Assembly: GCA_030145365.1 (NCBI GenBank)
Contig: JAQYVS010000142.1
Coordinates: 1 to 16,083 of the forward strand
Direction: 5' to 3'
DNA from: Desulfofustis sp.
GTDB lineage: Bacteria > Desulfobacterota > Desulfobulbia > Desulfobulbales > Desulfocapsaceae
Length of the DNA: 16,083 nucleotides
The stretch's first letter is position 1, and every line of letters starts with the position of its first letter. The translations under genes and the position numbers were made by a program. Positions 1 through 7,487 of this stretch are shown here, one piece after another. The notes below the pieces were generated by a model that made no database searches, had not been told where the DNA came from, and was given only the letters and a program-made list of their open reading frames with translations.

Positions 1-829
1 ATACGTACAAGGTCTCGGCGTAGTCTTTTTTTCTTGGATTGCGGCCATTTTTCTGAGCCAGGGACGTCATAAACCGGACCTGTTCACTGTTATCCTCGGC
101 CAGCATGCCGTCCGGACGGAGAATGTTATTTTCAAAACCAACCCGAACATGTCCCCCGCGAGCAGCAGCCGCTTCTGCGGTCTGAAATTCCTGTTGGCCG
201 AAACTGCAGATCATCCAGGAGACACGATGAGGGTGATTGTCAAGGGGCAGAAGATAGTGATCAAGGCTCGGTACTTCTGTGTTGGTGCTGCCGGCATAGC
301 TGCCAAAAACAAAAAGCAGGAAATGAGTGTTGCCGGGTAAGATCCCCTGGTTACAGAGATTGACGAACCATTTCACCTCTGCAGGACTGTAGAGAATATA
401 TTGGACAAGCGTGCCTGCCTGGTGGAGGTGGTTAAAAAATAGAGATGCACTGTCCACATCTTTTTCCGAGCGTATAAATTCACGAAGCCCGCAGGAAAGA
501 CAATGAGGGGCCAGCTGCTTCATGTAATCGATTTGCTGGGGCTGACTATATCTACCTGCAGCTTCCGAAGTTACCTGCAGCAGCAATTGATCACCGACCG
601 CTGCTTCGAGCTCTGTCAATGTCTTCCGGTAGTGCCCGGGATTCAGGCTATGGCGGCAGGCCCCGTCCCTGATATGAAAATGCATCATGCCAGCTCCTGC
701 TCCGGCACAGGATACTGCAGTTTTGACCAGTTCTTCAGTGCAGAGCGGTATATTGGGATGGTCCGCCTTGGTTTTTCTGGCCCCGTTTGGGGCCACGGAT
801 ATCAGGATAGGCTTTTCAGTTTTTGTCAT
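1..829 (-). CDS. BKACE / DUF849 beta-keto acid cleavage enzyme, C-terminus cut by window edge
   Basis: About 276 codons are open from an ATG at 829 to the left edge, where the 3' end is lost. I translated it directly and found no stop. The family (type enzyme Kce, 3-keto-5-aminohexanoate cleavage enzyme) uses a divalent metal to condense a beta-keto acid with acetyl-CoA, giving acetoacetate (or an analogue) and a new acyl-CoA. Seen here: the N-terminal ISVAPNGAR strand; the metal-binding HFHIRDG motif (H50, H52); and GGHVRVGFENN near residues 225-235, whose E233 is the expected third ligand. Family length is about 270-310 residues, so little is missing. It starts 18 bp after the stop of the dioxygenase gene and in the same frame, with no other start codon between. 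No strong Shine-Dalgarno is visible, so it probably relies on coupling. Its place after a ring-cleavage enzyme suggests it acts late in the same pathway (inference); the keto-acid substrate is unknown. Confidence 0.9.
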   Translation of the reverse strand, partial: MTKTEKPILISVAPNGARKTKADHPNIPLCTEELVKTAVSCAGAGAGMMHFHIRDGACRHSLNPGHYRKTLTELEAAVGDQLLLQVTSEAAGRYSQPQQIDYMKQLAPHCLSCGLREFIRSEKDVDSASLFFNHLHQAGTLVQYILYSPAEVKWFVNLCNQGILPGNTHFLLFVFGSYAGSTNTEVPSLDHYLLPLDNHPHRVSWMICSFGQQEFQTAEAAAARGGHVRVGFENNILRPDGMLAEDNSEQVRFMTSLAQKNGRNPRKKDYAETLYV

Positions 830-847
830 GATCTTGTTGAGGGCAAA

Positions 848-1807
848 CTAATCAGCACAGACTACCCCGGCTGCAATGCCGATTTCAAGTGCCACGCTAT
901 AGTGCTTCACCTCTGGTGCCCTGCCGCCGCAGGCAAGGTGGGCAGCAGATGCGGCGATCCAGGTGTGCAGTTCCATTGAGCCGATTCCTGCTTCACTCAC
1001 CATCTGATCCTGATCCCAGTGGTCAAATTCCGCAAATTTTCCTGATTGGAGGACATCGAGAAAACGTTGGTCTGCCTCAGCGTTGAGACACATCTGCTCT
1101 GCGGTCCGTTCCCCGCGGGCGATCATTTCTGCCCCTTCGACGTGCATGTCGAAGAGTCGTTGCTCCCACTGTTCCCGGGTCAACGAATCCGGGTCATCCC
1201 CGCCGCTCAACTGCCATGCAGCTACGGCCTTCTCAGCTTCTCCCCAGGCAGGATAGTATCTGGTCGGGTGATGAGATAATCCGCCCGAAGCAAGAAACAG
1301 AACTCTTTTACCTGTGCGCTGGGCATATCTGCCAACCGCCTCTCCAAGTATGCGGGAGCGCTGAAATGGCACAAACGGTTTGTTGATACAATTGATAAAA
1401 ATGGGGATCAGCGGTTTTTGAGCAATGCCGCCCAGCATCAGATGAATGGTCTGGGAAAAGGCGTGGTCCACTTTCATCTGGTAGGATACGGCTGGATCAA
1501 GGTTGTCACGACGCAAATCAATAGCCAAATCTTCAGCAAAATTCCTGGGGACATCCAAAACACCGGGAAACCCACCGATATCACCCACAGCCTCTGCTTG
1601 CAGTCCGATGCAGAAGGCCGGCATAAGCCGCAGGAAGAAGCCGTTGAAATGATCGGAGCCAAAGGCGATTACCAGCTCCGGATCAAATGTTTTGATGGCT
1701 TCCACCTGTTCTTTGAAAGCCGATTGCAGTTCCCGCCATTGGGCAGGTTCTTTCTTGTAGCAATACATCAGCGGGCTGTGTGAGGCACAAATAAGTCTCG
1801 TCTTCAT
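848..1807 (-). CDS. mhpB: class III extradiol ring-cleavage dioxygenase, MhpB-like
   Basis: This 319-residue protein closely resembles E. coli MhpB (314 residues), the Fe(II) 2,3-dihydroxyphenylpropionate 1,2-dioxygenase that opens a catechol ring with O2 (meta cleavage). Visible signatures: SHSP at residues 9-12; SDHFNGFF around 51-58; the near-invariant KVDHAFSQ with H115; and FLASGGLSHHP with H179. H115 and H179 fall at the same numbers as the acid/base histidines described for MhpB. QRSRILGEAVGR and HTWIAASAA also follow the MhpB pattern. The start is an ATG preceded by AGGA at suitable spacing, 15 bp after the upstream SnoaL-like gene. It is the third gene of the hydrolase-SnoaL-dioxygenase-BKACE operon. 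The true substrate may be another catechol or a catechol-like enol. Finding an O2-dependent enzyme next to anaerobic-looking genes is notable. Confidence 0.92.
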   Translation of the reverse strand: MKTRLICASHSPLMYCYKKEPAQWRELQSAFKEQVEAIKTFDPELVIAFGSDHFNGFFLRLMPAFCIGLQAEAVGDIGGFPGVLDVPRNFAEDLAIDLRRDNLDPAVSYQMKVDHAFSQTIHLMLGGIAQKPLIPIFINCINKPFVPFQRSRILGEAVGRYAQRTGKRVLFLASGGLSHHPTRYYPAWGEAEKAVAAWQLSGGDDPDSLTREQWEQRLFDMHVEGAEMIARGERTAEQMCLNAEADQRFLDVLQSGKFAEFDHWDQDQMVSEAGIGSMELHTWIAASAAHLACGGRAPEVKHYSVALEIGIAAGVVCAD

Positions 1808-1822
1808 GTGCTTATCCTGTGA

Positions 1823-2296
1823 TTATGCTTTTGTTGAGTATCCTACCGGCCCTTTGTTCTCCGAAGAAATAAAAATTCGTTCGATATGGCGCTTCTTAAT
1901 ACGCCAGCGGCCATCCTCACACAATTGATACTCGTCAAGAAAATCGGCGACCAGATAGGGGGTTGCGGGCGAGATTGGCGGCTGGCTGTTGGCTCCAAAG
2001 GTAAGGCAGACGCTTTGACCAGTAGCTTTTGAGGAACTTGTCACCTGAATCCGCAGACCCGACTGAATATGACGGGATGTACGCTTGTCGGCACCGCGGC
2101 GCTCGCCAAATAATTCTCTGATTTCCTTCTGTCCACAGCTTTTCCGCTTCCCATGGGTATACAGCGCATCTCCGCAGAATAGATCCACCAATTCATCAAC
2201 CATGTTATTATCAAGAAAATAACAGAAATCATTGTTCAGGTCGGCGAGTGCCAGACGGATTTGAATAATGGCCTGATTGCTCAGCTCAGTTGCCAT
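1823..2296 (-). CDS. SnoaL/NTF2-like small protein (SnoaL_4 type)
   Basis: A 157-residue single-domain protein with the hallmarks of the NTF2/SnoaL fold: an N-terminal helical part (NQAIIQIRLALADLNNDFCYFLDNN), then a segment like 'VDELVDLFCGDALYTHG', a GQKEIRELF helix, RHIQSG, and a final strand pair 'YLVADFLDEYQLCEDGRWRIKKRHIERIF'. This fold covers small isomerases, dehydratases and cyclases, and also the beta subunits of ring-hydroxylating dioxygenases; no alpha subunit is present here. The start overlaps the last 16 bases of the upstream hydrolase gene, with GGGAG ahead of it inside that gene, so translation is probably coupled. The context suggests it helps isomerise or dehydrate an intermediate of ring cleavage (inference). 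I cannot assign a reaction. Confidence 0.8.
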   Translation of the reverse strand: MATELSNQAIIQIRLALADLNNDFCYFLDNNMVDELVDLFCGDALYTHGKRKSCGQKEIRELFGERRGADKRTSRHIQSGLRIQVTSSSKATGQSVCLTFGANSQPPISPATPYLVADFLDEYQLCEDGRWRIKKRHIERIFISSENKGPVGYSTKA

Positions 2297-3258
2297 GTAC
2301 CGATCTCCCGCTCTTCAATAATTATCGGATTATGCTGGGTGCCAAGTTTTTCAATGGTTATTTCCACAGGCCCTCCGGTGACCAGAAAATTTGCCTGATG
2401 GATGGATTTTCTATTCTTAGAAGGTTTGAAGGCTGTGCCACAGGAAACGATATCGCCGGGTTGTAAGGTGTGAAACTGGCTGATGAAACTGATGAGTTCG
2501 GCCACTTTATAATTATAGTAGCGGGTGCTGTCTTCGGCTACTATCTCTCCTGCTACTGAACAGGAGACAGCAAGATCGTCGGGGGCGGCCACTTCATCTG
2601 CAGTGACCAGCCAGGGACCTAACACCCCGAAATTGTCAGTTCCTTTGTACCTGCCGGCATAAGATAGGTGCTGCTCACGTCGCTCAAGTCGGTCAGGGTC
2701 GTCTGACGCTCCATAGAGCGCATAGTATTGAAACAGATCCTCGGACCGCATATGATTGCCGGTGATGTCATTGAAAATCGAATAGCCGTAAATATAGCGA
2801 TGGGCATCTGCGGCGTCCACATCCCGCGTCGGTTTGCCGATTACAACCGCCAGTTCAGGCTCCGGGTGCATACTGCCGTAATAGGTACGCATGGTAAGCG
2901 GCTGCAGATGCCCGGCCAAACATGATGAGGGCTTAATAAAAAAAGCAGGGTGGTCCGGTGCGGAGATCTTCCGGGCGTTGCTGGCCGAATTATTCATCGC
3001 TATCCCGCAGATTTTGGCGGGCTGTATCACCGGGGGATGCCAGACGACTTCAGCCATGGGAACCTGCATTAATTCCTCTGCTTTTTCAAGCGCTTCGGCG
3101 GCAAGCTGCAGTCCTTGTTCTCCCAGATTGATGAGATCAATCATTGTCTTTGGCGACTGAGCAGCCGGCCAGGCCGCCCTCAGGTCCACGAGAGAGGAGT
3201 CCTTGTGATAGGCGCCGATACAGTCCCTGCCGTTATAGCTAAAACTTGCAAGTCTCAT
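2281..3258 (-). CDS. fumarylacetoacetate hydrolase (FAH) superfamily enzyme
   Basis: This 325-residue protein belongs to the FAH superfamily of Mg/Mn-dependent enzymes that hydrolyse, hydrate, isomerise or decarboxylate keto/enol acids. These include fumarylacetoacetate hydrolases, 2-oxopent-4-enoate hydratases and oxaloacetate decarboxylases such as FAHD1. The N-terminal part (about 1-75) is the usual small domain. The catalytic domain carries MHPEPELAVVIGK, with metal ligands E133 and E135 after H131, and FNDIT with D164. The 29-residue spacing from the second Glu to the Asp matches FAHD1. Later come YKGTDNFGVLGP and GDIVSCGTAF, the usual lysine and phosphate-like loops. AGGAG sits just upstream of the ATG at 3258. 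It is the first gene of the ring-cleavage operon and could act on the meta-cleavage product or its keto-enoate, replacing an MhpC- or MhpD-like step (inference). Confidence 0.9.
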   Translation of the reverse strand: MRLASFSYNGRDCIGAYHKDSSLVDLRAAWPAAQSPKTMIDLINLGEQGLQLAAEALEKAEELMQVPMAEVVWHPPVIQPAKICGIAMNNSASNARKISAPDHPAFFIKPSSCLAGHLQPLTMRTYYGSMHPEPELAVVIGKPTRDVDAADAHRYIYGYSIFNDITGNHMRSEDLFQYYALYGASDDPDRLERREQHLSYAGRYKGTDNFGVLGPWLVTADEVAAPDDLAVSCSVAGEIVAEDSTRYYNYKVAELISFISQFHTLQPGDIVSCGTAFKPSKNRKSIHQANFLVTGGPVEITIEKLGTQHNPIIIEEREIGTWQLS

Positions 3259-3337
3259 AGGTTCTCCTGGTTAAACATTACTCGTCTGTTCTTATTTCAG
3301 GTGACAAGATTCATTACACGAAATATATACTGTCATT

Positions 3338-3367
3338 ATTATAAACATTCTCAGTCAATAAAGTGAA
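3338..3367 (-). promoter_or_regulatory. candidate sigma-70 promoter for the hydrolase-dioxygenase operon
   Basis: Read on the minus strand there is TTCACT (3362-3367) as -35, an 18-bp spacer, and a perfect TATAAT (3338-3343) as -10, about 80 bp upstream of the hydrolase start. The -35 matches 4 of 6. The rest of the roughly 235-bp divergent region to the stress-protein gene is AT-rich and holds no gene I can see. Assigned by eye only. Confidence 0.45.
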
Positions 3368-3493
3368 TGGCCATGTATCGTCTTGTTGACCCGAGACAGG
3401 AAGGTTATTAAAGTTAATTGCCTGACATTCAATAGAAAAACGGTCATAGTGTTGTGAATTTATCATAATATATAAGCAAAGGAGTCGCCTGAA

Positions 3494-3889
3494 TTGAAAA
3501 TTCTACTTTATTGTAAAAATACCGAGGCACATAAAAAGGCTCTGAAAATTGCAGTTGAGCAGGCACAGGCTTTCGGAGCCACGCTTCATCTGGTGAGCTG
3601 TATTTCTGAGAAGGACAAGATGCCGCTGGAAGTTATAGAAAAAGCGGAACAAACACTTCAGGACCATGTGGACCAGATATTTGCTCCTGCTTCCATTGAT
3701 TGCAGGAAAAAGATTCTTGTCACGTCCTTCACATCCGGAGAGGAGCTTGTCAAATATGCCGAAAGCAACGGTATAGATACCATCATCATGAGTGTCCAGA
3801 AACGATCCAAGCTTGGGAAAATGTTTTTTGGCTCCACCACCCAATTCGTGATACTCGAAGCTCCTTGTAAGGTGATCACCGTCACGTAG
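3494..3889 (+). CDS. universal stress protein (UspA-like), TTG start
   Basis: This 131-residue protein has a single Usp domain: an N-terminal MKILLYCKNTEAHKKALKIAVEQA strand and helix, a central TSFTSGEELVKYAESNGIDTIIMS segment, and a C-terminal 'GKMFFGSTTQFVILEAPCKVITV'. The C-terminal piece corresponds to the part of the family that often binds nucleotide (G-x9-G(S/T)), but the first glycines are weakly kept, so ATP binding is uncertain. The start is a TTG; it is chosen because AAAGGAG lies 9 nt before it and the reading frame fits the Usp N-terminus. The gene stands alone, divergent from the hydrolase operon and convergent with the first dctM. Usp proteins often sit next to TRAP transporters in proteobacteria and may modulate them, but nothing here proves that. 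Confidence 0.82.
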   Translation: MKILLYCKNTEAHKKALKIAVEQAQAFGATLHLVSCISEKDKMPLEVIEKAEQTLQDHVDQIFAPASIDCRKKILVTSFTSGEELVKYAESNGIDTIIMSVQKRSKLGKMFFGSTTQFVILEAPCKVITVT

Positions 3890-3890
3890 C

Positions 3891-3942
3891 CCGACCTTCA
3901 GTAAGACACCAGTTGTCATCCCTGAGAAAATTTGCTGGTCGG
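3891..3942. terminator. possible bidirectional hairpin between convergent genes
   Basis: The gap between the stress-protein stop and the dctM stop holds nested complementary pieces: CCGACC (3891-3896) with GGTCGG (3937-3942), an inner CAG/CTG, and GACA/TGTC at the tip. No T-run follows on either strand, so an intrinsic terminator is not shown; it may simply separate the convergent transcripts. Confidence 0.3.
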
Positions 3943-3957
3943 AGGAGATTGATAACC

Positions 3958-5274
3958 TTATGAATACATGAGGTTCGGCAGGTAGAGCACGATCTGGGGA
4001 AAAATCATCAGAATGATGATCCCGACAATCACTGCTATCAGAAATGGTACGATACCTTTGAAAATTGATTCCAGGGTTATATCGTCCATCAGATTTTGGG
4101 CAACACCATATACCACGTAGACATTGATTCCCACAGGCGGGGTAATGACCCCCATTTCAGTCACCAGAACGATGATAATACCGAACCAGATCGGGTCATA
4201 GCCCAGATTGATGATAATCGGAAAAAAAATTGGGATCGTCAGCATGATGAGCCCGAGCGAATCCATGAAACAGCCGCCGAAAAAATAAATCAGGATAATA
4301 ATTGAGATGATCATAAAAGGCGGCAGGTCAAATCCACCCACCCAGGCGGCCAGATCAAAGGGAATTCGTGTTACTGCAAGAAATTTCCCGAATACCACTG
4401 CCCCGGCAATCAGAAAAAGAATCATGCAGGAAGTCTGCAGGGTTTCGTGAAGTGATTTTAAAAAGGCCTTCCAGCTGAGTTGTCTCCGGATAATTGAGAC
4501 AAGCAGTACCGCCAGTACACCCACCGCAGCCGATTCTGTCGGGGTGAAAAAACCGGCAAACAGACCAGCCATGACCACCACAAAAATGATAACGGTATCG
4601 GCCAGGCCGGCCAGGGATCTGATTTTCTGTTTCAGGGTAAAGGTCTCACCTTTCGGACCTTTTTCAGGATTAATCCTGCAGGTAATGTAAATTGAAATGA
4701 TAAATAAGACGGTCATCAACAGGGCCGGGAAGATGCCCGAGACAAACAAAGCCCCTATGGACTGCTCAGTGAGAATTCCATAGACAATCAACACGACACT
4801 GGGTGGCATGATCATACCGAGGCCGCCGCCCGATGCAACCGAACCTGCTGCCAACTCGTTGGAGTAGTTGAAGCGTTTCATTTCCGGCATACCGACGGTG
4901 GCCATGGTAGCAGCTGTGGCAGGACTGGATCCGCAAACTGCGCCAAAGGCCGTACAGGCTGAAACTGTAGCCATAGCCAACCCCCCCCTGGTGCTTCCCA
5001 GAAAGGTGTAGGTGGTATTGTAGAGCCTTCTGCTGATTCCACTGTTAAACGCCAGCTGGCCCATTAAAACAAAGAGCGGGATAGTGGTCAGTTCATAGGC
5101 TGAAAAGGTATCGAAGAATACCCGCGGTAGCAGATTGAGACTGGCATGTAAGGAAATAAGGTAGCTGAACCCGCAAAAGCCGACGAGAGTCATGACGTAC
5201 GCCACCGGCATTCTGGTCATAAAAATGATCAGCATCAGAACAATGCCGATAATACCGACTGTAGAAGGGCTCAT
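3958..5274 (-). CDS. dctM: TRAP transporter large permease (DctM), first system
   Basis: A 438-residue integral membrane protein of the DctM family, the ion-coupled translocating subunit of TRAP transporters. About 12 hydrophobic segments are visible. Characteristic motifs include 'IPLFVLMGQLAFNSG', 'GGLAMATVSACTAFGAVCGSSPATAATM', 'LAAGSVASGGGLGMIMPPSVVLIVYG', the 'FTPTESAAVGV' loop and 'GVITPPVGINVYVV'. Length is normal for the family. Its ATG overlaps the stop of dctQ by the four bases ATGA, so the two are translationally coupled. It ends the dctP-dctQ-dctM operon, and the stop lies 68 bp from the convergent stress-protein gene. Motifs are shared with the second DctM in this window, and the two are clearly paralogues. 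Confidence 0.96.
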   Translation of the reverse strand: MSPSTVGIIGIVLMLIIFMTRMPVAYVMTLVGFCGFSYLISLHASLNLLPRVFFDTFSAYELTTIPLFVLMGQLAFNSGISRRLYNTTYTFLGSTRGGLAMATVSACTAFGAVCGSSPATAATMATVGMPEMKRFNYSNELAAGSVASGGGLGMIMPPSVVLIVYGILTEQSIGALFVSGIFPALLMTVLFIISIYITCRINPEKGPKGETFTLKQKIRSLAGLADTVIIFVVVMAGLFAGFFTPTESAAVGVLAVLLVSIIRRQLSWKAFLKSLHETLQTSCMILFLIAGAVVFGKFLAVTRIPFDLAAWVGGFDLPPFMIISIIILIYFFGGCFMDSLGLIMLTIPIFFPIIINLGYDPIWFGIIIVLVTEMGVITPPVGINVYVVYGVAQNLMDDITLESIFKGIVPFLIAVIVGIIILMIFPQIVLYLPNLMYS

Positions 5275-5762
5275 GTCTGTTTGTCAACTCCTTTGAAAAA
5301 CAACAGAATCTCCTGAAGAATGTATAGAGAGACAACCAGCAGGCAAAAGGACAGGGCGTAGACGAAACAATACATGGGCAGCTCAAGATTCATCGACACT
5401 TCACCGGAATGGCTCATTACCTGAGCATAGATGAACATCTGCCAAGTCAGTATCAAAAACAGGAACAGGGCAACAATATTGGTTATAAGTTTAATGATTT
5501 CCTGAGTTCTTTTAGAAAACAGCCGAATGACGATTTCGACTCCCACATGGGAGTCTTTTGCATGGGAATAGGGAAGAGCAAAACCAATTGCCAGAACAGC
5601 AAAAATTGAGACGATTTCTTCCGAGCCGAAAATCGGTTGATTGATCGTGGATCGCAAGATGACGTCGGCACAAGTCATCAGGCACATGCCCATGAGACAT
5701 GTTGAGGCCACTCCCTTCATAAATCGCTGTGTTTTCTCTAAAAATGTCCAGACGGAGTTCAT
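5271..5762 (-). CDS. dctQ: TRAP transporter small permease (DctQ), first system
   Basis: A 163-residue membrane protein with four hydrophobic helices, the usual size and topology of DctQ, which forms the membrane complex with DctM. Family features seen: an early 'LMTCADVILRSTINQPIFGSEE' segment, then 'FALPYSHAKDSHVGVEIVI' and a basic 'LFSKRTQEIIKLI' loop. It overlaps dctM by ATGA. A 116-bp gap with a hairpin separates it from the dctP stop upstream. DctQ sequences are poorly conserved, so the call rests on the segments named plus the position between dctP and dctM. Confidence 0.93.
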   Translation of the reverse strand: MNSVWTFLEKTQRFMKGVASTCLMGMCLMTCADVILRSTINQPIFGSEEIVSIFAVLAIGFALPYSHAKDSHVGVEIVIRLFSKRTQEIIKLITNIVALFLFLILTWQMFIYAQVMSHSGEVSMNLELPMYCFVYALSFCLLVVSLYILQEILLFFKGVDKQT

Positions 5763-5815
5763 CTCAAAGATCTATCGTTCTGACGTTCAAGCGACTTGAA
5801 ATGGAGTAGAGCAGC

Positions 5816-5849
5816 TGATCCGACAGAAAGCGCTGTATCTGCCGGATCA
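5816..5849 (-). repeat. intercistronic hairpin between dctP and dctQ (first system)
   Basis: TGATCCG (5816-5822) pairs with CGGATCA (5843-5849), with an inner ACAG/CTGT stem and a 6-base loop; the right side carries a 6-base bulge. No T-run follows in the direction of transcription. Such hairpins after a binding-protein gene often protect the upstream mRNA or attenuate the membrane genes; that role is inferred. Confidence 0.45.
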
Positions 5850-5878
5850 CTATGCCTCTTATTTTTCAGGATAAACGG

Positions 5879-6892
5879 TTATTTAAGCATGGAGCTGATG
5901 TAATCGACAATCTCTTGACCTTTAAGGCCTTTTTTATCAAGACCGGCGGCATATGCTTCGATTGTCGGTTTGACGGCGGCCTGCCATTTCTCAGTTTCTG
6001 CAGGTTCAAGAGTGATTACCTTGTGACCTTTTTCGATAAAGAGTGCTTTGCCATCGGCATCACTGGAATCCCAGGCTTCACCGTGCTTTACTGCCCATTC
6101 TTTGTTTATCTCGGTAATTGTCTTCTGAATCTCTGGTGACAGTGCATCCCATTTAGCTTTGTTCATGGTTACGAAAAACGTCGTCGTATAGGCCACTGAG
6201 GTTTCATCAACCACGTATTCCAGAACATCGGCAAGCTTCCAGCCTTTGTTGGCTTCAAGCGGATGGGCGCATCCATCAACAACACCTTTCTGCAGACTCT
6301 GGTAGGCGTCTGGCATTCCCATGCTCACCGGGGTGGCGCCAAGAGCTTTTGCAAGTTGTGCACTCATGCCTGTAGCCCGGATTTTGAGGCCTTTCAGATC
6401 ATCCAGCGATGTAACCTCTTTGTCCCTGGTATGGATGAGTCCGGGACCATGGGCGTGCAGGTACATAATCTGAGTAGTATTGAATTCTTCCGGATTGAAT
6501 TTCTCCAGTACGCCGTTGGCGATTTTGGTAGCAACCACTCCATTGGGGTATCCCATCGGCAGATCGACTGTACCGAGAACCGGGAACCTGCCTCTGGAGT
6601 AGGCCAGAACAGACATACCGATATCGGCAATACCCTGTTCTACACCGTCGTAAGTCTGGGGAGCTTTGGTTAGGGTACCGCCAGGATAGTAGTTCACTTT
6701 GACCATACCATTGGTGCGTTTTTCTACTTCTTTACACCACGATTCGCCAAGTATTGACTGAATGTGTACCGGTGGAAAGAAATTCGAGTATGTCAACTCC
6801 ACGGTATCTGCACTTGACAGAGTTGTCATACCAAAGAGAAAAACAGCTGCAGCAGCTACAGAGACAACACCTAAAAAAGATCTTTTCTTCAT
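5879..6892 (-). CDS. dctP: TRAP transporter substrate-binding protein (DctP), first system
   Basis: A 337-residue periplasmic solute-binding protein of the DctP family. The N-terminus is a typical Sec signal peptide (basic MKKR, hydrophobic stretch, likely cleavage after A28 in LSSA|D). Family signatures: 'LTYSNFFPPVHI', 'VKVNYYPGGTL', 'IADIGMS', and 'LKGLKIRATG', whose R172 is at the position that salt-bridges the carboxylate of the ligand in known DctP proteins. 'SLQKGVVDGCAHPLEA' is the second conserved lobe segment. A strong AAGGAGGGG precedes the ATG. It heads the dctP-dctQ-dctM operon. The conserved arginine implies an organic acid ligand; which acid cannot be told. It differs clearly from the second DctP in this window, so the two systems probably take up different acids. 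Confidence 0.95.
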   Translation of the reverse strand: MKKRSFLGVVSVAAAAVFLFGMTTLSSADTVELTYSNFFPPVHIQSILGESWCKEVEKRTNGMVKVNYYPGGTLTKAPQTYDGVEQGIADIGMSVLAYSRGRFPVLGTVDLPMGYPNGVVATKIANGVLEKFNPEEFNTTQIMYLHAHGPGLIHTRDKEVTSLDDLKGLKIRATGMSAQLAKALGATPVSMGMPDAYQSLQKGVVDGCAHPLEANKGWKLADVLEYVVDETSVAYTTTFFVTMNKAKWDALSPEIQKTITEINKEWAVKHGEAWDSSDADGKALFIEKGHKVITLEPAETEKWQAAVKPTIEAYAAGLDKKGLKGQEIVDYISSMLK

Positions 6893-6968
6893 CGGTTAAC
6901 CCCTCCTTAATGTTTGCTTTATTGAGAACTCATTGGTTTTTTATCCGGTTTTATTTCCGGACAGTAAC

Positions 6969-7000
6969 AGACAACGAAATTACTATCATAAGACAACGAA
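6969..7000 (-). promoter_or_regulatory. 22-bp spaced direct repeats upstream of the first dctP
   Basis: The decamer AGACAACGAA occurs twice on the plus strand, at 6969-6978 and 6991-7000, exactly 22 bp apart (two helical turns), 77 to 108 bp before the dctP start. A smaller inverted repeat, TCCGG/CCGGA, lies nearer the gene at 6944-6961. The arrangement suits a regulator binding one face of the DNA. The 264-bp gap 6893-7156 otherwise shows no gene; I could not place a convincing -35/-10 pair. Confidence 0.4.
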
Positions 7001-7156
7001 GTGGGTACTAATCGACTGCACAATCTCTATCTTTAAAAGCTAGCTTCTTTTTCTTGCTTTTTCCATCTATTTTCTTTTGGCTAAAAAAAAGATTTCCGAC
7101 TCAGTGGGCAATGTTCGCTAGTTCATGATAGAGAATTTGAATGCCCGGAATTATTC

Positions 7157-7486
7157 ATGGCCAAGACCGAGTTCGGAAAATTACATGCAATATTGCGCGC
7201 AAATCATCTCTTGTCAAGAAGATTTCGTAAGAAAGCAAAGATAAAGAGATTGGTTGAGCGTTTCAGAAACTTGATGTATCGGAAGGCTGAGTCGAATGTA
7301 CAACGTGTCTTCGCTCGTTTTTACCGGGTAAAAGATGAAAACACCAGGACCCAGCAAGGGACGGGCCTGGGGCTGTCTTTGGTGAAATCAATCGTTGAAA
7401 CCCATCACGGCAGCATAAAAGTTGCCAGCACCATCACCAAAGGAACCATCTTTACCATTCTGTTGCCGATCGCCGAGGTTGGGTGA
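7157..7486 (+). pseudogene. histidine kinase C-terminal remnant (HATPase G2 box only)
   Basis: The last part of this 109-residue frame, from about residue 50, matches the end of a sensor histidine kinase ATPase domain: 'VFARFYRVKDENTRT' is the F-box and 'GTGLGLSLVKSIVETHHG' the G2 box, followed by 'KGTIFTILLP'. Everything a working kinase needs before that is absent: the His-containing dimerisation segment, the N box and the G1 (DxGxG) box. The first roughly 50 residues are very basic and match nothing I recognise. There is no clear Shine-Dalgarno. This looks like the debris of a deleted or recombined two-component gene. The frame ends 1 bp from the convergent DUF1330 stop, and no partner response regulator is nearby. 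Confidence 0.7.
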
Positions 7487-7487
7487 C

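Noticed and set aside
503..979. Plus-strand open frame of 158 codons
   Set aside because: It is antisense to the BKACE and dioxygenase genes, has no recognisable domain and no convincing ribosome site; both minus-strand genes are unmistakable.
7038..7060. AAGCTAGCTT followed by T-rich sequence as a terminator
   Set aside because: The palindrome leaves no room for a loop and is AT-rich; the T-rich tract extends over the whole gap.
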